From: Paramecium octaurelia
Taxonomy: Eukaryota > Ciliophora > Oligohymenophorea > Peniculida > Parameciidae
NCBI GenBank assembly: GCA_905182995.1
Contig: CAJJDP010000022.1
Location: 257,488 to 321,487 of the forward strand
Length of the DNA: 64,000 nucleotides
Direction of reading: 5' to 3'
Positions 39,001 through 53,643 of this stretch are shown piece by piece; the first letter of the stretch is position 1, and the number at the start of each line of letters is the position of its first letter. A program made the translations under genes and the position numbers. Below the pieces are notes generated by a model, which saw nothing but the letters and a program-made list of their open reading frames with translations, did not search any database and had not been told where the DNA came from.

Positions 39001-41126
39001 GTTTAAATATTAAAATGTTGCATGTCATCTTGCAACATCATAATTAAATAATAAATCTCCTTAGAATTCACATTGAAATTCTTAATCTTTAAAAATTTCA
39101 ATTACCTTTCATCTAAGAATTTCTGACTCCTTGAAAATTGCATTGCCTTCTCATAATCATTTTAAATGTAGCAATAAAATACATTTAAGGCTTGATGTAA
39201 CACATAACTTGGATGAATATTATACATTTCAATTATCTTAGACTCCCCTTAATTAAACTATTAACATTTATCAATCAAACCAGAATAACTTTGTTGGTTA
39301 TCCCAAAAATTTACTTTTTTGTCATCTGATTTAATTTTCATCATGTCTTCATAAAACTTTATCTTCTGTTTAGCTAGATTGGTAATGATGCTAATTGCCT
39401 ATTAAACTTAAACTTCATTCAATAAATATTAAGTCACAAAATCTGAGGTAATTGATTGTTGCTAAACATATTCATCTGTTCCAAAATTCTTTTATATTGT
39501 TCTTCTTGCTTCTTCTAAAGTTACCGATATAAATATTGACTCAAGCATACTAAATTTAATTTAATTTAGCAAGATGTTGATTTAGAATTACATGCTTGCA
39601 TCAATATTTTAAGGTTGAGACAAATTTGTTTAATTGTCTCCAGTCACATAATGGCTATTCTTATCAGAATACGAATTACTTTAAGGTAAAGTACCTATAT
39701 GGTTTTTTAATCCTTTCTAATTCGATTAATGTGCTTATTAAACATATTTTAATTAATGTAAATACTATAATGATTGCATTATCCATCCAAAGTCATATAA
39801 TAGGAAAACATAATTTAGGAACCTTCTTTTTGATTTTTTGCAACTTTTTTAATCAGTAAAATTTAATTTTAAGGACTCCTTCAATAAAATCATCAATCTT
39901 GACTATATGAACTCCTTAAAAATGTCTATAGTAATCCCTTATGAAGATCGTGTATCCAAAATAAATTAATGTCCACAGATTGAACATGATAGATTTGAAC
40001 ATCTCTTATAATGATATTATTAAATGAGAGATCTTTGAACAATGCAAAACTCGAAATCTTATTCATTCAAAATGCTTGTAATATGGTAAATGAATCTTTT
40101 TGGTGATGGAATCTCATCATTAAATAATGTAACCAAATTTTACTTTTAGTCTATTTGATAATATTTATATATTATTTAAAATACAATAGGAGTTAAAACA
40201 AGAGTTTAGAATATCACTCTTGACCCATATTTTTCTTACAATTCTATTATTTCTATTAAGAAATTAACCACAATAGAAAATGATATCCCACAGAGTAGAA
40301 CTTTGATTAATTTCCCATTGACAAAAACATAATTTGAAAATTGATCAAAAAGATCGAGACAGCATTTTAATAATGATAATCCTATTAGTAGATGTAAAGT
40401 TGAAGCTTGATCCTTTTGAAATACATAAAGAAACTAAACAATAAATTCTATGATTAAAGATATATATCTATAAGTGCTTATATTCTTTCTTTCCAATCCC
40501 TATATTTTCATAGTAATTGGTTTCTCTATCACCTTTATATGTAAAATATTATCTAAAACTACTAATATCAAAGTCAATAAAACTAAAAATATTAGAAACA
40601 AGTTTAAAAATTATTGATTAATAACAACCTCATCAAAGAGATTTTTAATACTGCATACACAAATTAATACACACCATTAATAGAGTATTAAAGATATTAT
40701 TTATTAGTAGAGGCTTAAAATAACAATAGGAATCTTGATATAAAAATTATTTTGTAAATGAGCTAACAGATTGTCTTGGTTTAGAATATAATAATACAAT
40801 ATAACTATGATTATGAGTTTTGCTTTTTAATACAACATTATCACAAGCACAATTATAAACAGTAGAGATTATTATTCATTTCCTTTTTCTATTAACCACA
40901 TATCCGGTCTAATAAAACTCTTTACTATTTGAAAATGTATAGATTCTTTCTTAGTGTTTTCGCTTAATCTCAAATCTAATGTCAAAATTAGTAGTTGAAT
41001 ATAAGGTATCACTATTATAATAGCTGATGCTAATCTCGTTAACTAATGTTATTTCTTTAATATAATCATCATTGTAATATATTATTCAATAAATGTTAAT
41101 CCTTTCTTCTGAGAAGCCAAAAACAT
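36025..41126 (-). CDS. giant PAS-domain multi-membrane protein (ciliate TmcB-like)
   Basis: Essentially one frame of ~1,650 codons, intron-free until the 3' end, where introns of 18, ~20-30 and 22 nt are inferred. N-terminal ~430 residues: a cluster of transmembrane helices (for example NLFLIFLVLLTLILVVLDNI), then a Cys/His pattern HYKRCSNLSCSICGH typical of this ciliate family. Near residue ~720 is a PAS fold (NQLFDLFGIYRNKGETYQFE ... LETGQCKFFKIFDINFIVAK). Further C-terminal are two to four more membrane spans (FHFLIYTFLLLTSFLVIPIF, ILLTCFVFVFILMLTIVF) around an extracytosolic loop. Function is unknown; PAS suggests sensing. The start is the furthest in-frame ATG that keeps coding character. 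It is convergent with the kinase, 31 bp apart. Confidence 0.75.
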
Positions 41127-42034
41127 GTAAATTTATTGAATTAAAAAGCTCTTTAATTAAAAAAATATTTTATAAAAATACTTAAGTCACACAAAATAGA
41201 CCCAAGAGGATATGTATTTATAATTGTACTTGTAAATAATATGAGATTTTAACTTGATTTATAAACATTTCTTTCTGAATATTAGAAATTAATTTTATAA
41301 AAATATATGACAAAGTGGTTTAATTTAAATTCTTGAAAAACAACTTATTAAAACCCTTATTTCTGAAATTTCTAATATAAAATTATTATAGTATTGCCTA
41401 TTTTAGAATCTTATTTTTTATTTAATCGCAAAATAGACTAAAAATATCAGTTTGAAATGCGTTTTGTAGTTATTTTTTGAATTTAGTATTTTACAAATAT
41501 CTTAATATCATATTAGATGAATATAAATTGGACTAAAATAAAAACGAAAATCATTTACTAGTTTCTAATAGGCTTTAAAAATAAATAGATGAATAAATTA
41601 ATTAAAAGAAAATATTACTTAATGAATGACCATTAAATTTGTTATTCTATCAAATGACAGATGATTCCAAATATATGTGGTGAATTTTTGGGTCATATAT
41701 TCCAATATATACTATTCTATATTGAAATATGTTATACACAGTTGCCAATATTATCACTTATTAAAATTGATAGATATAAATATTGTTTTATCACATCAGT
41801 TTTAATTCATGAATTTATTATTTTTTGAATAGTTTAAAGAATAGTATTGTATAAATAAGATATAACAATTATTAGATATCAAAACACTATAATACTAATT
41901 ATTGATAAAGAAGTGACAAAATAATTATCATAATATATTTAGGTCATCTTGAATTTAGAAAGTATGTGAAAATAAGAATGATGAAAATTTTGATTTAATT
42001 TATTTATAAAATTTTTGATTTTGTTCTAATACGA
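41127..42034. other. long intergenic spacer, nothing recognised
   Basis: About 900 bp, the longest spacer in the window, between the divergent TmcB-like and dynein genes. Over 80% A+T by eye, with TGA in every frame at short intervals. No RNA gene, repeat or promoter motif that I can defend. Confidence 0.45.
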
Positions 42035-45000
42035 ATGAGATAATATTTGAATAGATCATTTTATATTAAGAAGGATGTATCAAAAGAAGAGACGGAAAGA
42101 ATAAGTAGTAGATAAAAGTCAATGCATGCTAGAGTTACTGCTATTAAGATGCCGCCTTTAACAAATAAAACAATTGCACTTTCTGATTAAAAATAGGAAC
42201 CAAAATTTACAATTTCAAGATTTTCAAAAGCAAAATACTTGAGAAATGATCTTTTAGATACAACGTTCTAATAAAATTATGAGTAAGGAAGAGTGGAGGA
42301 AAAGATGAATTAATTATTGACTATAGAGTAATACTTTATATCCTAAGGTTTTGATTTTTCATTTTAAATCCATAAGAATGTTTACTTGCCAATAGAAAAA
42401 TTTGAGGATGAGACTATATAGAAATATTCTAATGAATAAGTTATCGAAATGCTGAAGACTTAAAAAATTTAAATATTTGTAATGGAGCAGAATTCTTTGG
42501 GGGATTGGTTCTGGTATCGAGCTGAATTAATTGGATATTCTAAATTATTTCATTATCAAAGAAAAAATAGAGAAGGTAGATGTGCTAGAATTCACTTTAT
42601 AATGGATTTTGAAGATAAGCAATTGTATATTAAGAAGTTAAAATAAGCATTTTATCTCAGGGATTAGATGGATAGATATCTAAAATTTAATTGTTACGTT
42701 GAGAATATGCCAACAAATGATTTAATTTAATTAAACTCTGAATAGAGAAAGAGAATTAAAAAAAGGTTAGGATTTGAATTTCCGTCATCATTAATAAAAA
42801 AAGAATTTATTGAAGTAAACATATTGAATTTAAAAACACAAAATGAAATCATTTTCATCCATTTCTTAAAAAATAGTGAAACTAATTAAAAATTGAAAGA
42901 TCTATTAGAAATATTTAACAATTAATACACAAAACCTTAAATTTCTATTAGAAACATAATATAAAATTAGTTAATTTATTCTGAAGGGATTATGATTTAA
43001 TAGATAAAAACCTCATTTCAAATACTGAGACAATCCTATTTCTTGGCATCTATTTCTAATATTAAACCTATTTAAAAATGTTTATAATATTTAAGCAATT
43101 AGATTGCTGATTTGTTATAATTAGAACTATTTGTATATCAATAACAACCATTTGAAAAATTTAAATTTTCATAAGAAATGCATATGAAAACTGTCTTGTC
43201 AAGCATTAAAATTAAATGGGTTTAAGAGATAATCGAGTTTTTTGGAATAAATTTATAAATCTAAAATAAAAAAAGCTTGATACTTACATAAATTTAATTG
43301 GATAGATTATTTTAATTGATTAGAATGAGATTACAAGATGCATTGCATAATTTTTTAAAGATTAATTTTGAAAAATTCATTTATTACTTAAATTAACATA
43401 TTCCTGAAGATGTATAAATTTAATCCTATTCTTAAGTTCATAATATTTATACTAACTAATTTGCAATATTAAAGCCCCTATATACTATATAAATTTAGTT
43501 TAAAGCGAATGAAATTTGTTATTCCATCAATCCTCTTCAATTCAAAGATATAATTATTGGATTCTTTGAGCAAATCTATGAAGCTATTGCAGATATACCT
43601 GATCCAGAAACTAGGTTAATTGAATATTTTCAGAAGGAGTTTTTATATGAAATGAATGGCAACTTAAAAGCACCTGAAAAAGAATAATCTGTAAATTTTA
43701 TCATTCTATTCTTATTAGTATATTGATGCAATTGAGAATTTAGCTAATAAAGTGAGAAAGTCCCTTTTTGATTATTTGAAATAATTTTAAAGTTTATAAA
43801 AGTTATGGAACTCAAAGTAATTTGAAATAAATTTAGCTGAAACTCTTATTCTTGATAACAGAGAGGACATGAAATAAATTGACTAGATTCCAGATTTTAT
43901 TGAAGTAGGAGCATTTTTAATAATAATATCAGAAATGAAAAATCAATTTTATTAGTTGTTAAGGAAAAGAGAATAGAATTATATTGAATAATTGTCATTG
44001 TATCATAAAGAAGATTGTATGAGATTGCTAAATGAATTTGCTGATCTAGAAATGAAGATAATCGAAAAGCCTTAAAATATTGAATAGTTAGTAGAGAAAA
44101 GAGAATTTCTTGAAGATGCTTTCCCTTAAAAATTGGGTTTATTACAATAGGAAGTCTCTAAAAACAAATTCTATTTTGATCTGCTAAATTCAGTAATTGA
44201 ATGTTAAAATATTGTGTATATCAACTTCTATCCTATTAGAAGAGAGGATACTCATAAATATTATCGACTTTTAATTTAAGAATAGCAACTATTGAAATTA
44301 GCAAAGAGTTAGAAGTAATTATTAGAAAATTAAAAAGAGGAAATATTTCAGATTTAAGCTCATGAACAATCAAAGTTCAAAAAGAAAATTAAATAACTTT
44401 AATAGTAGGTATATAAATTCCAAGAGTTCTATTAATTGGAACAGAGTAAGATGGCAGAAGAAGAGATGATAACCATTAATAATTAATTTTAATAATATTC
44501 AGAGGAGGCATAAAGATTTAATAAGAGGGAACAATTGTTTGGTTTAGAATAAACTAATTATGAAATTTTGTTATAATTGCAATGCGAATATAAACCATTT
44601 GAAGTGGTTTGGAGAGTGAATTCAATTTGGTAATATTAGAATGTTAAATGGTTAAATGATTCATTGAATATGGTAGATTATTAGGGATGCGAATAGTTTT
44701 TTAATTAAGATTATAAGTAATTCATATAAGTAGTAGATAAAATATAAGGTTAAGAAATATTCACTTTGTGGAAAAACTTAAAGAGAGAAATAGATTCATT
44801 TTAAATGTACGTTCCAATATTGTTGTCGTTAACAAAGAATGGATTAAGGGATAGACACTTTAATTATTTGGGATAATTGTTAAATATTGAGGATGATTAA
44901 TTTAAAAATTACATCTCTTTATAAAAATTGATTGATTTACAAATAATTGATTATTCTGAGGAATGTATAGAATTAGGATTGAAAGCGTAGGAGGAGTATG

Positions 45001-48000
45001 GTATTGAGCAAGTATTAAAATAAATAACAGATGTTTGGAGTGAATATAGATTTAATTCAATTTTAGTGAAGGGAGTATAAATATTTAAGAAAATAGATGT
45101 AATTTAAGCATTAGTTGATGATCACTTGATTTCATTGGAATTAATGATGAAACAAAAGAATAATAATTTTTTCATTTAGGAAATAAATTCTTTATATGAA
45201 GATTTGAGACGTATATCAACATACTTGGAAGAATGGAATAAGACTTAGACATAGATTGTGTATATGTAACCAATTTTTGATTCTGGAGATATATTGAAGC
45301 AACTCCCTGTAGAATATAAAAAATATAGATAAATAGATAAGTTGTATAAGGAGACAATTGGGTTTTCTGATAAAGTGATTGAGTTTGGATAGCAAGATGT
45401 ATAAAAAGTTAGGTAGATAAATAATTTATTGGATTAAATACATAAGGAGTTGGGGAATTATTTGGAGAGAAAGAAGGAGAAGTTTAGTAGATTCTACTTC
45501 ATTTCAAACGAAGAAATCCTAGAAATTCTATCAAATGGATAGGATTTAGTATTCTTGTAGAAGTATCTTTACAAGTTGTTTGAGAATGTAGTTAATTTGA
45601 AGATGAATAAAAATAACTATATTTATGCTCTTTAAACAAAGGATTGCGAATTACATTTATAAGAGAAGGTAGACATAAATAATAAGTGTATAGAAGATTG
45701 GTTATTGGAGGTAGAATAACAAATGAAGTAGAATGTGAAGAATTGTATTTTGAATAGGAATAATGAGTGTGGTAACTAAGTCACGATGATTAATTTTGAA
45801 TTAGATCATACAAATAGAGTCGAAGAAGATATGAAATAAGGAAGGGATCTAAGGATATATCTAATGGAATTGAAGGATAAATTACATAATAAAAATTTGG
45901 ATGTTGCCAATATCATATTATTGGCTCATCATGTAGAAGTATTAAAACAATTAATAGATTATAATTAATAATTGATTCCATTCTATTGGAGTTTGTAATT
46001 GAGATATTATATTAAGAATGCCAATTGTTAAATTAATTCCTTGGAAGCTTCAATACAATATGGGTACGAATATCAAGGGAATATAGAGAGAATTATTATA
46101 ACTCCATTAACAGAGAGGAGTTTGGTGATATTTTTGAATGCATTGCATTATAAACGAGGAGGAGCAGCAGTTGGATAAACAGGTACAGGGAAAACAGAAA
46201 CTATAAAGGATTTGTGTAAAGCTGTGGGATATCGATGTATTCTCTTTAATTGTTCAGAATTAGTAGACTATGTTCTCATTTCATAATTTATCAAAGGAAT
46301 TTACACGAGTTAATGTTGGAGTTGTTTTGATGAATTCAATAGGATAACAGCAGAAGTGTTATCAGTGGCTGCATCTAAACTAATGTAATATTAACCAGAT
46401 GGAATATTCGTTACTATAAATCCTAATTACAAAGGAAGACATGAATTTCCTGATAATTTGAAATCATACTTCAGAATGGCATCCATGATCTCACCTAATG
46501 TTTAAATTATTTTGTCAACCATTTTATCAATTTTTGGATTCAATGAACCATAAAAACTGACTACTTAATTAATGCAATTGATTTCTATTTCTAAGGATTT
46601 ATTATCAAATCAACATCACTACGATTACAGTTTAAGAGCCTTAAAGAGTGTAGTAATGTTAGCAGGTTAATTATATAAACAATCTAATGATCAAGATGGC
46701 AATCAATAAAATTATATTCTAAAAGCATTAAAATATGTATTTGAGCCTAAACTAATATAAAATGATCTAAATTTATTCCATTAATTACTATTACAGTTTT
46801 ATCCAGCTTAAGAAATCAAGTCTGTAGAAAGAGATGATTTTGGTAGTTTTATTGTCACAAGTATTTTGCAGTAAAAAGTATCAGAACTAAAGTAAATACT
46901 AAAACTTAGACATGGTATTATGATTGTAGGTCCTGCAGGGTCAGGAAAGAGTGCTTGTTTAGAAGTAACACTTAAATAAACAAGCATGACTCATATTAGA
47001 TTATTTCCTAAAGCAATGAAGGTTTCTGAATTGTTTGGATGTCTCAACATAGGTACTTTAGAATGGGAAGAAGGAGTGTTACCAAGTCTCTTAAAATAGG
47101 AATAACAGTAGGACATTTATATTTTTGATGGGGCTGTAGAGACTGAATGGATTGAAACCATGAACTCTGCTTTGGATAATAGTAAAAGATTATGTTTAAC
47201 TAATGGATGCATAATTAATTTGAATTGTTCTATGATTTTTGAAGTTGATAGTCTCAAAGGAGCAACACCATCTACAATATCCAGATGTGGTATTTTGTAT
47301 ATTTCTGATGATCCTTTGTTGGGATTGAAGCAATTTATATCCAATAATTGCGATAAATAAGCATCCAAATTTAATGAGATTATTGAAAAATTGAGATCTA
47401 AAATAATTCAATTAAAAATACCTTTGAGTTATTTCTCTAATTAATTGATTACAATTATAAAGGAAATATAGAATGAGTATCATAATTTTAATCTTTAATT
47501 ATTTGTATATTGTTTGGCGTGGACCATATTACCATAAGTAATAGAAAAGAATGAACGATCAAATATAAATCAATAGTTAATAAATCTAGGAAATATAATA
47601 TGTGATAACTTATTAATTTATAATGAATATAAAGAAGACATGAATAAGTTTTAGCCTATTCATGTACCGACAATTTTAAAATTCAGTAATTTTGAAGATA
47701 TTTATGTACCAAAAATAGAAGACATGGCCTACTTAAAAATCTCGTCATCTCTTTTAAATCGATCAAATATCAGATTTGAAGGTATAAGTGGGGCGGGTAA
47801 AACAAAGCTTATAAATGAAATTCTACATAACTTTTAATATATAAGGATTAACTGTTCTTCATCTACGAATTCTTCAAATACATAAATGACATTAGAATCT
47901 AATTTAGAACGAAGAAGGAAAGGTGTATTTGGACCTTAGATGGGTTAGAAATGCATAATAGTCTTGGATGATTTTCATATGCCTTAAGATGTAGAATTGG

Positions 48001-51000
48001 TTAGATAATTCCTACATCAAAAAGGATGGTACTCAAAAAGAGACACTCACTCAATTCTCCAAAAAGTTGAAGACACAACAATTTTAGCAGCCATGACTCA
48101 ACAACATTAACATAGTGATAGAATGTTAAGATTATGGACAACATTTAAATTTTGTTAAGAAGAAACAATTTATTAAACAATATTTAGTTAGATGACTCAA
48201 TCATTTTAGATGTAGCATATTGTCTAAAAGACTTTGTAAGCTTATAAATAAATAAAAGAGCAAATAAAAGCAACTCCTTTTAAGGTGCATTATCAATTTA
48301 CAATGAGAGATGTTTGGAGAGTGCTTTAGAGTATGTGTACTAAGAAAACATAAAATGAAAATCAATGGAATTTTGAGATGGCTAGAGCGTTTATTGATAG
48401 ATTGATTACTAAGCAAGACAAAATCTTAGCTTAATCAATAATTGGGGTAGATGCTGTTTAATTTTGTGAATTTTCTAGTGGATACAATGATCACTCATAT
48501 AAGGCAGTAAATGATTTGGACACTTTGTTATAATTAATGAAGGAACAATTTTAGAAATAAGGAATTACAATATATGAGGATGCATTGAAATCATTGATTG
48601 CAATATCGAGAGTATTAGGACTGCAATCTGGACACTTAGTAATATTAGGTTAAGTAGGCACAGGAGGAGTGCAATTATCCAAATTGGCAGCATTAATTTA
48701 AGAGAATGAATCTCCTCAGATTGACAGGTGGAAGGATGATTTGAGAAATGTAATTAAGAAATGCATAATGGAAAATAAGAAGATGACTATAATTATAGAT
48801 GATTAAAGAAATGCTCATAATCAAGCATAAATTTATTAAGACATAAGTACTCTATTGAATTCAGGTGATCTCGACATATTTAATAGACAAGAATTAGATG
48901 ATCTTCATTCGATATTCTAAGAATAAGCACTTTAAGAATAGAAAGATTCTAAAATTAACATCAAAATATTACTACATAAACTTTATGTAAATAGATTAGT
49001 AAAGAATTTGCATTGCATAGTTTGTATAACATCTACCATCAAATTCCGACATTATCCAAATCTAATTAATTGTTCTACAATCCTTGCTCTATAGTAACTG
49101 CCAGATTAAGCATTGCTTAGCATTGCCTAAATGTAATTAAAACATTTGGATATCAATCAAAAATAAATTAGTGAATTATTCAAATTTTTCCATTAATCTG
49201 CTTAACTTATCGATAATCATTAAAAAATTCAAACTGTTACCTCAATTCACTTTTCAGATCTCATTTTCACATTCAATAAACTATATCAACATAAAACAAC
49301 TGAATTATAATCAAGAATTACTCGTATCAAAAATGGACTCTCCAAAATTTTAATTGCCAATGAAACTATTACTGAGTTGAAGAAAGAATTACTTGAAATT
49401 ACACCTGAAATTGAGAAATCATAATAAGAGAGTTCAAGAATGATGGAAAAATTAAAATAAGAAAAAGATTAAGCTTTCTATTAAGAATCTTTATTAAGTG
49501 AGGACGAAACACAAGCTAATGTTTAATAAATCTAAGCGACTAAATTAGCCAATGAAGCAACCTAAGCAGTTAAAGAAGTTAATCTATTGCTAGACTAAAC
49601 TCTATAAGATGTATCTAAATTAAAAAAAGAACATTTAATAGAAATCAAATCATTGGGAAAACCACCAAAACCAGTAGTTATTATCCTAACAGGAGTAGTC
49701 ATCCTAAATTTGGATAACTTACGATAATACATTACTTAGCCTCTTACTTCATTAACAAACCAAGAATACTTTGAAATTGCTAAGAAATATTTATTGAATG
49801 ATCCCAAAGAATTATTGGAGTTAATAAGAAATTATGACAAAAATAATATCAATCCATATAATATTAATAGACTTGAGAAAATAGTACTATCAGAAGTAGA
49901 CTTTACATTCGAAAGAGCAAAGCAATGTTCAGCTGCAGTGAAATATTTGTACTCTTGGGTTAAAGCTATGTATGAATATAACAAAGTGTACATTGAAACT
50001 AAACCATTGAGAGAAAGACTAATTGAAGCTTAAAAGTAATTGAAAGACAAAACTGATATTTTAAATGAAAAGAAATCTCAATTAGCAATTGTATTTCAAA
50101 AGGTCAAAGTTCTTTAAGAAAAATATGATTAATAAACATAGAAATGTGAAATTCTTAATAAATAACTCGAAGAATCATCAAATAAATTGTAACGTGCCAT
50201 AGGATTAACTTAAGGATTAGAGTAGGAACAAGAAAGATGGTCTCAATAAATTCATGTATTAGAGAATTCTCTAAGAAGTGTATTAGGTGATTGTGCAATA
50301 GCAGCAGCATATTTGAATTACTGTGCTCCACTTTCAGAACAATTAAAATACTAATTATTACAACAATGGTCCAAGTAAGTTAAATCTAGAATTGGATATG
50401 AAAATCATCCTCTATAGTTTTTGAATCCATCCTAAATCTAAGACCTGAATTAAATAAATTCAATATTTTTACAACATACAATTAAACCTATTCTATGCAT
50501 TGATCCATAATGTTAGGCAAATGAATATATTCGAAATAATAATTCAGTCATGGATGTAAATGATTAACATTAATTTGAAGTTGCACTTTCATTAAAATAA
50601 AGTATTCTTATTGAAAATCTAAACACAATACCCGATTGGTTAACTGAATATGTTAACAACAATCCTCATCCCAAAGTAAAAATATTCGTTACTACAATGC
50701 AATATAACTTTTCGATGACTTCATTAAATTATTCATAATTTTATGTTATCAATTTTTAGATTACTAAACTGAATGCTGAAGAATTAATCTTGAATTAAAT
50801 TGTTAATACTCAGAATCCAGAATTATATAAACAATAAGTTGAATTAAAGTAGATGGAATTTAAGAATGAATAGAAATTAAAGTAAATAGAAGATACTATC
50901 CTTTCAATATTAAATGTTGAAAATATCAAGGACTTACTCAATTAGGAAACATTAATAAATCAACTTTCTAATTCAAAGAAAACATTTAATGAAATATAAT

Positions 51001-53180
51001 TGGCTCAGTCGGAATTCCAATAAATTTAAAAGGATCTGATCACCACCAAACACTAATATAAATAATTAGCATCCAAAATAACAGACTTATATTTCATCTC
51101 TCAAGATATGTAATGTTTAGATCCTATGTATTAATTTTCCTTAGAATGGTTCATTACTTAACTTCTCTATACAATTTAAAATACTAACAATCTAAAACTT
51201 ATATTTTCTAATTTCCGTTTAAGATATTATTGTTGTTTGAGTAGAGTTCTAACTGAACGACATAGATAGGTTTTAGCATTTCTATTGGCCAAATAGTGTT
51301 TGGTCTCTGTTGATCAGGATGACTGGCAAGCCTTTATTGGATATTCCAAATTGAGAAATGAAGATTTTTAAGTTAAAATAAATCCATTTTCATGGATAGA
51401 TAATGCCAATTATCAAAGAATTTGTTCTGAATTAAATCATTTCTAATTAGTAACAGCAAAAATACTTATTAACAATTTTGAATAAATTAAATAATTTTAT
51501 TTAAGTAAGAAATACTAAGAATCAGAAATACCTCATATAGAGCGATTAGATGAAATGCAAAGAATATTTATAGTTAAAGCGATTCGACCTGATTACATTT
51601 AGATAATGGTCAAACAATTTATAATCCGAATGTTAGATTTTGACATTGACAAAGTCTAATAAATTCCTCTTGACATAACATTTAATGAAAGTTCACACAA
51701 TAAGATATTGCTTTATGTCCTTTAAAATAATTAGGATCCAATAGAGTAAATCAAAGATTATGCGGTTAGTAAAAATTTCATTAAGAAATTATGGACTTTA
51801 TCTTTGGGTTAGGGTTAAGGAAATAAAGCAGAGAGACTTATAAGAGAAGCTGCAGAATAAGGATTATGGATTGTAATCTAGAATTGTCATTTACATTAAC
51901 AATGGCTGAATGAATTAGATAAATTAATTATGATTGAATCACATGCAGATTACAGATTGTGGTTAACTTCTAAATCGATAATGTCATTTCCAGGAAGAAT
52001 CTTACAAAAAAGTGTTAAATTGACATATAATACAAATGACGAGAAGCAAATAGAAATGACAGATATTGCTAAATTTCATTTTGGATTATTAAATTTTTGT
52101 AGACTGGGATTGTTGGGTTTTAATAAAAAATATTAATTTACTTAATATGATTTAAATATAACTTAAGAATAAAGCAATAAAATTGATGTAAGTGATTAAT
52201 TAAAGCCAATAGCTTTGAGTTACATAACATCATAATTGCATTATGGAGGTCATATTGTAGATGAATAAGATTAAATTATTCTCAATAAATTATCTTGCTA
52301 TTATCTAATAGATAAAGTCAGTCCAGTCAATAGCAATCTTATATAAATATATGTTGGAGAATAAATGTGTCAAGAATTTGTAAATGATCTCCTGTACAAA
52401 GAGTATGGACAAATAGATCAAATAAATGATGAAATCAACAAAACTATTTAATATTTAAGCTCAAATTTACCAAAATAGATTATCTTTGATAATTCAAGGA
52501 GTCATAAACTAGATCCATTTTTAGTTTAGGAGATCTTATTAATAAATTAGCTGATTGAGATGATATAAGAATCTATAGCTTTGATTTAGAGAATATTAGC
52601 AGGAGATTCGTCACCTAACACAATGATAGCTGAGGACATAAAGTATTAGAGAGTACCATAAGAATGGATGGATATAGGATTCAGAAGTGATAAGAAACTT
52701 GGATAATGGTTTTAAGAATTTTTGAAGAGAGTGAATTTTATAAATAATTGGAATGATTAAGGAATGCCAAATGCAATATGGTTGGGAGGATTGATGAAAC
52801 CTAATAGTTTTTTAATGTATGCAAAATATAGTGAAGAATGTTTAAACAAAAAAACAATATATACTATTTTAGATAGCATTCAATTAGAGCATATAACCAA
52901 CTGTCCATCAAATGGTTACTATCTCTATGGATTAACTTTGCAAGGAGCAAAATGGAATTAAAAGCAACACATATTAGTAGAATCGAATTCCATGTTAAAT
53001 GAATTCCCCATTTGTTATTTGAATTACAAGGAGGATGATGAATATTAATTATTCTATTCGTGTCCATTGTATAGATTGATAGATAGGAAAGAGTTGATAG
53101 CATTCATTCCAATGCCTTGTGACACTAGCAGAGAATGGATACTGAGTGGAGTTGCAGCTTTTATTAATATTAATATATGA
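42035..53180 (+). CDS. axonemal-type dynein heavy chain, divergent
   Basis: About 3,680 aa with few introns (for example 28 nt near 43,692), shorter than the usual 4,000-4,600. The N-terminal tail and linker are followed by the ring. AAA1: [10 protein letters not shown] (~46,170) with Walker [12 protein letters not shown]2: [10 protein letters not shown] (~46,930). AAA3: [10 protein letters not shown] (~47,785). AAA4: [10 protein letters not shown] (~48,650), without the P-loop Lys. Then stalk coiled coils and a microtubule-binding domain ([29 protein letters not shown], 49,830-49,990), then AAA5/6 and the C-terminal [12 protein letters not shown] ... [14 protein letters not shown]1 reads GQTG where most have GPAG, and NCSELVDY where most have (C/S)D-LDY. 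Probably a monomeric inner-arm motor for ciliary beating. The ATG at 42035 is inferred from continuous frame. Confidence 0.92.
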
Positions 53181-53582
53181 ATAAAACTTAAGTATTAAAA
53201 TCTCTTGTGTTAAGACAACCAAAAGAAAATTTGAAAAGACTGCACCCAGTGGCATAATAAAAGAGAGAGCAATACTCTTAAGTCCCAGAACCATTGCAAT
53301 ATAAAACCAGGGAAGAGTCTCCATTCAGAGTATTGAGATCTTAAAATGGAAATCTCCCAGTATACAAAAAATATTTTGCGAGAAGTGAAGTACCAAGAAC
53401 AGTAATAAGACACATTGAAGGAGATGTGAATGAATTCATCAAAGAATTAAGAAAGGTGTGTTCAAACGCAGATGTAATTGAGAAGGTATAGAATTGAGAT
53501 AATAGATTAGATTGGAAGAGTTGAAGTAAATGGAAGTCACACAATAAGTGTAAGAAAATGGTTGACTTAAATAGGATTCTGA
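53177..53582 (+). CDS. mitochondrial large-subunit ribosomal protein mL49 (IMG2)
   Basis: Two exons (25-nt intron, ~53,486-53,510) encode ~126 aa. The IMG2/L49 core is clear: FRVLRSQNGNLPVYKKYF, TVIRHIEGDVNEFIKELRK, then after the intron IGRVEVNGSHTISVRKWL and a final TQIGF, matching the family's R-T/S-N-N-L-P-V-Y, (I/R)-(K/H)-(I/-)E-G-D and K-x-W-L-x-x-x-G-F blocks. It is a structural component of the mitoribosome 39S/54S subunit. The only methionine before the conserved part is the ATG at 53177, which overlaps the dynein heavy chain stop by four bases (ATGA). An N-terminal presequence is plausible (Lys/Arg-rich start). Confidence 0.88.
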
Positions 53583-53643
53583 GATTAATATAAGACAAAT
53601 ATTATAATAAATTTATGGGTGTTTTTCTTTTTTGATATAATTT

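Noticed and set aside
41127..42034. Possible germline-type or mobile DNA in the long spacer
   Set aside because: No transposase-like frame, terminal repeat or TA-bounded element recognised; just AT-rich spacer.
46160..48700. Separate AAA-ATPase genes
   Set aside because: The P-loop modules follow each other in the dynein order with linker, stalk and microtubule-binding domain in one gene.
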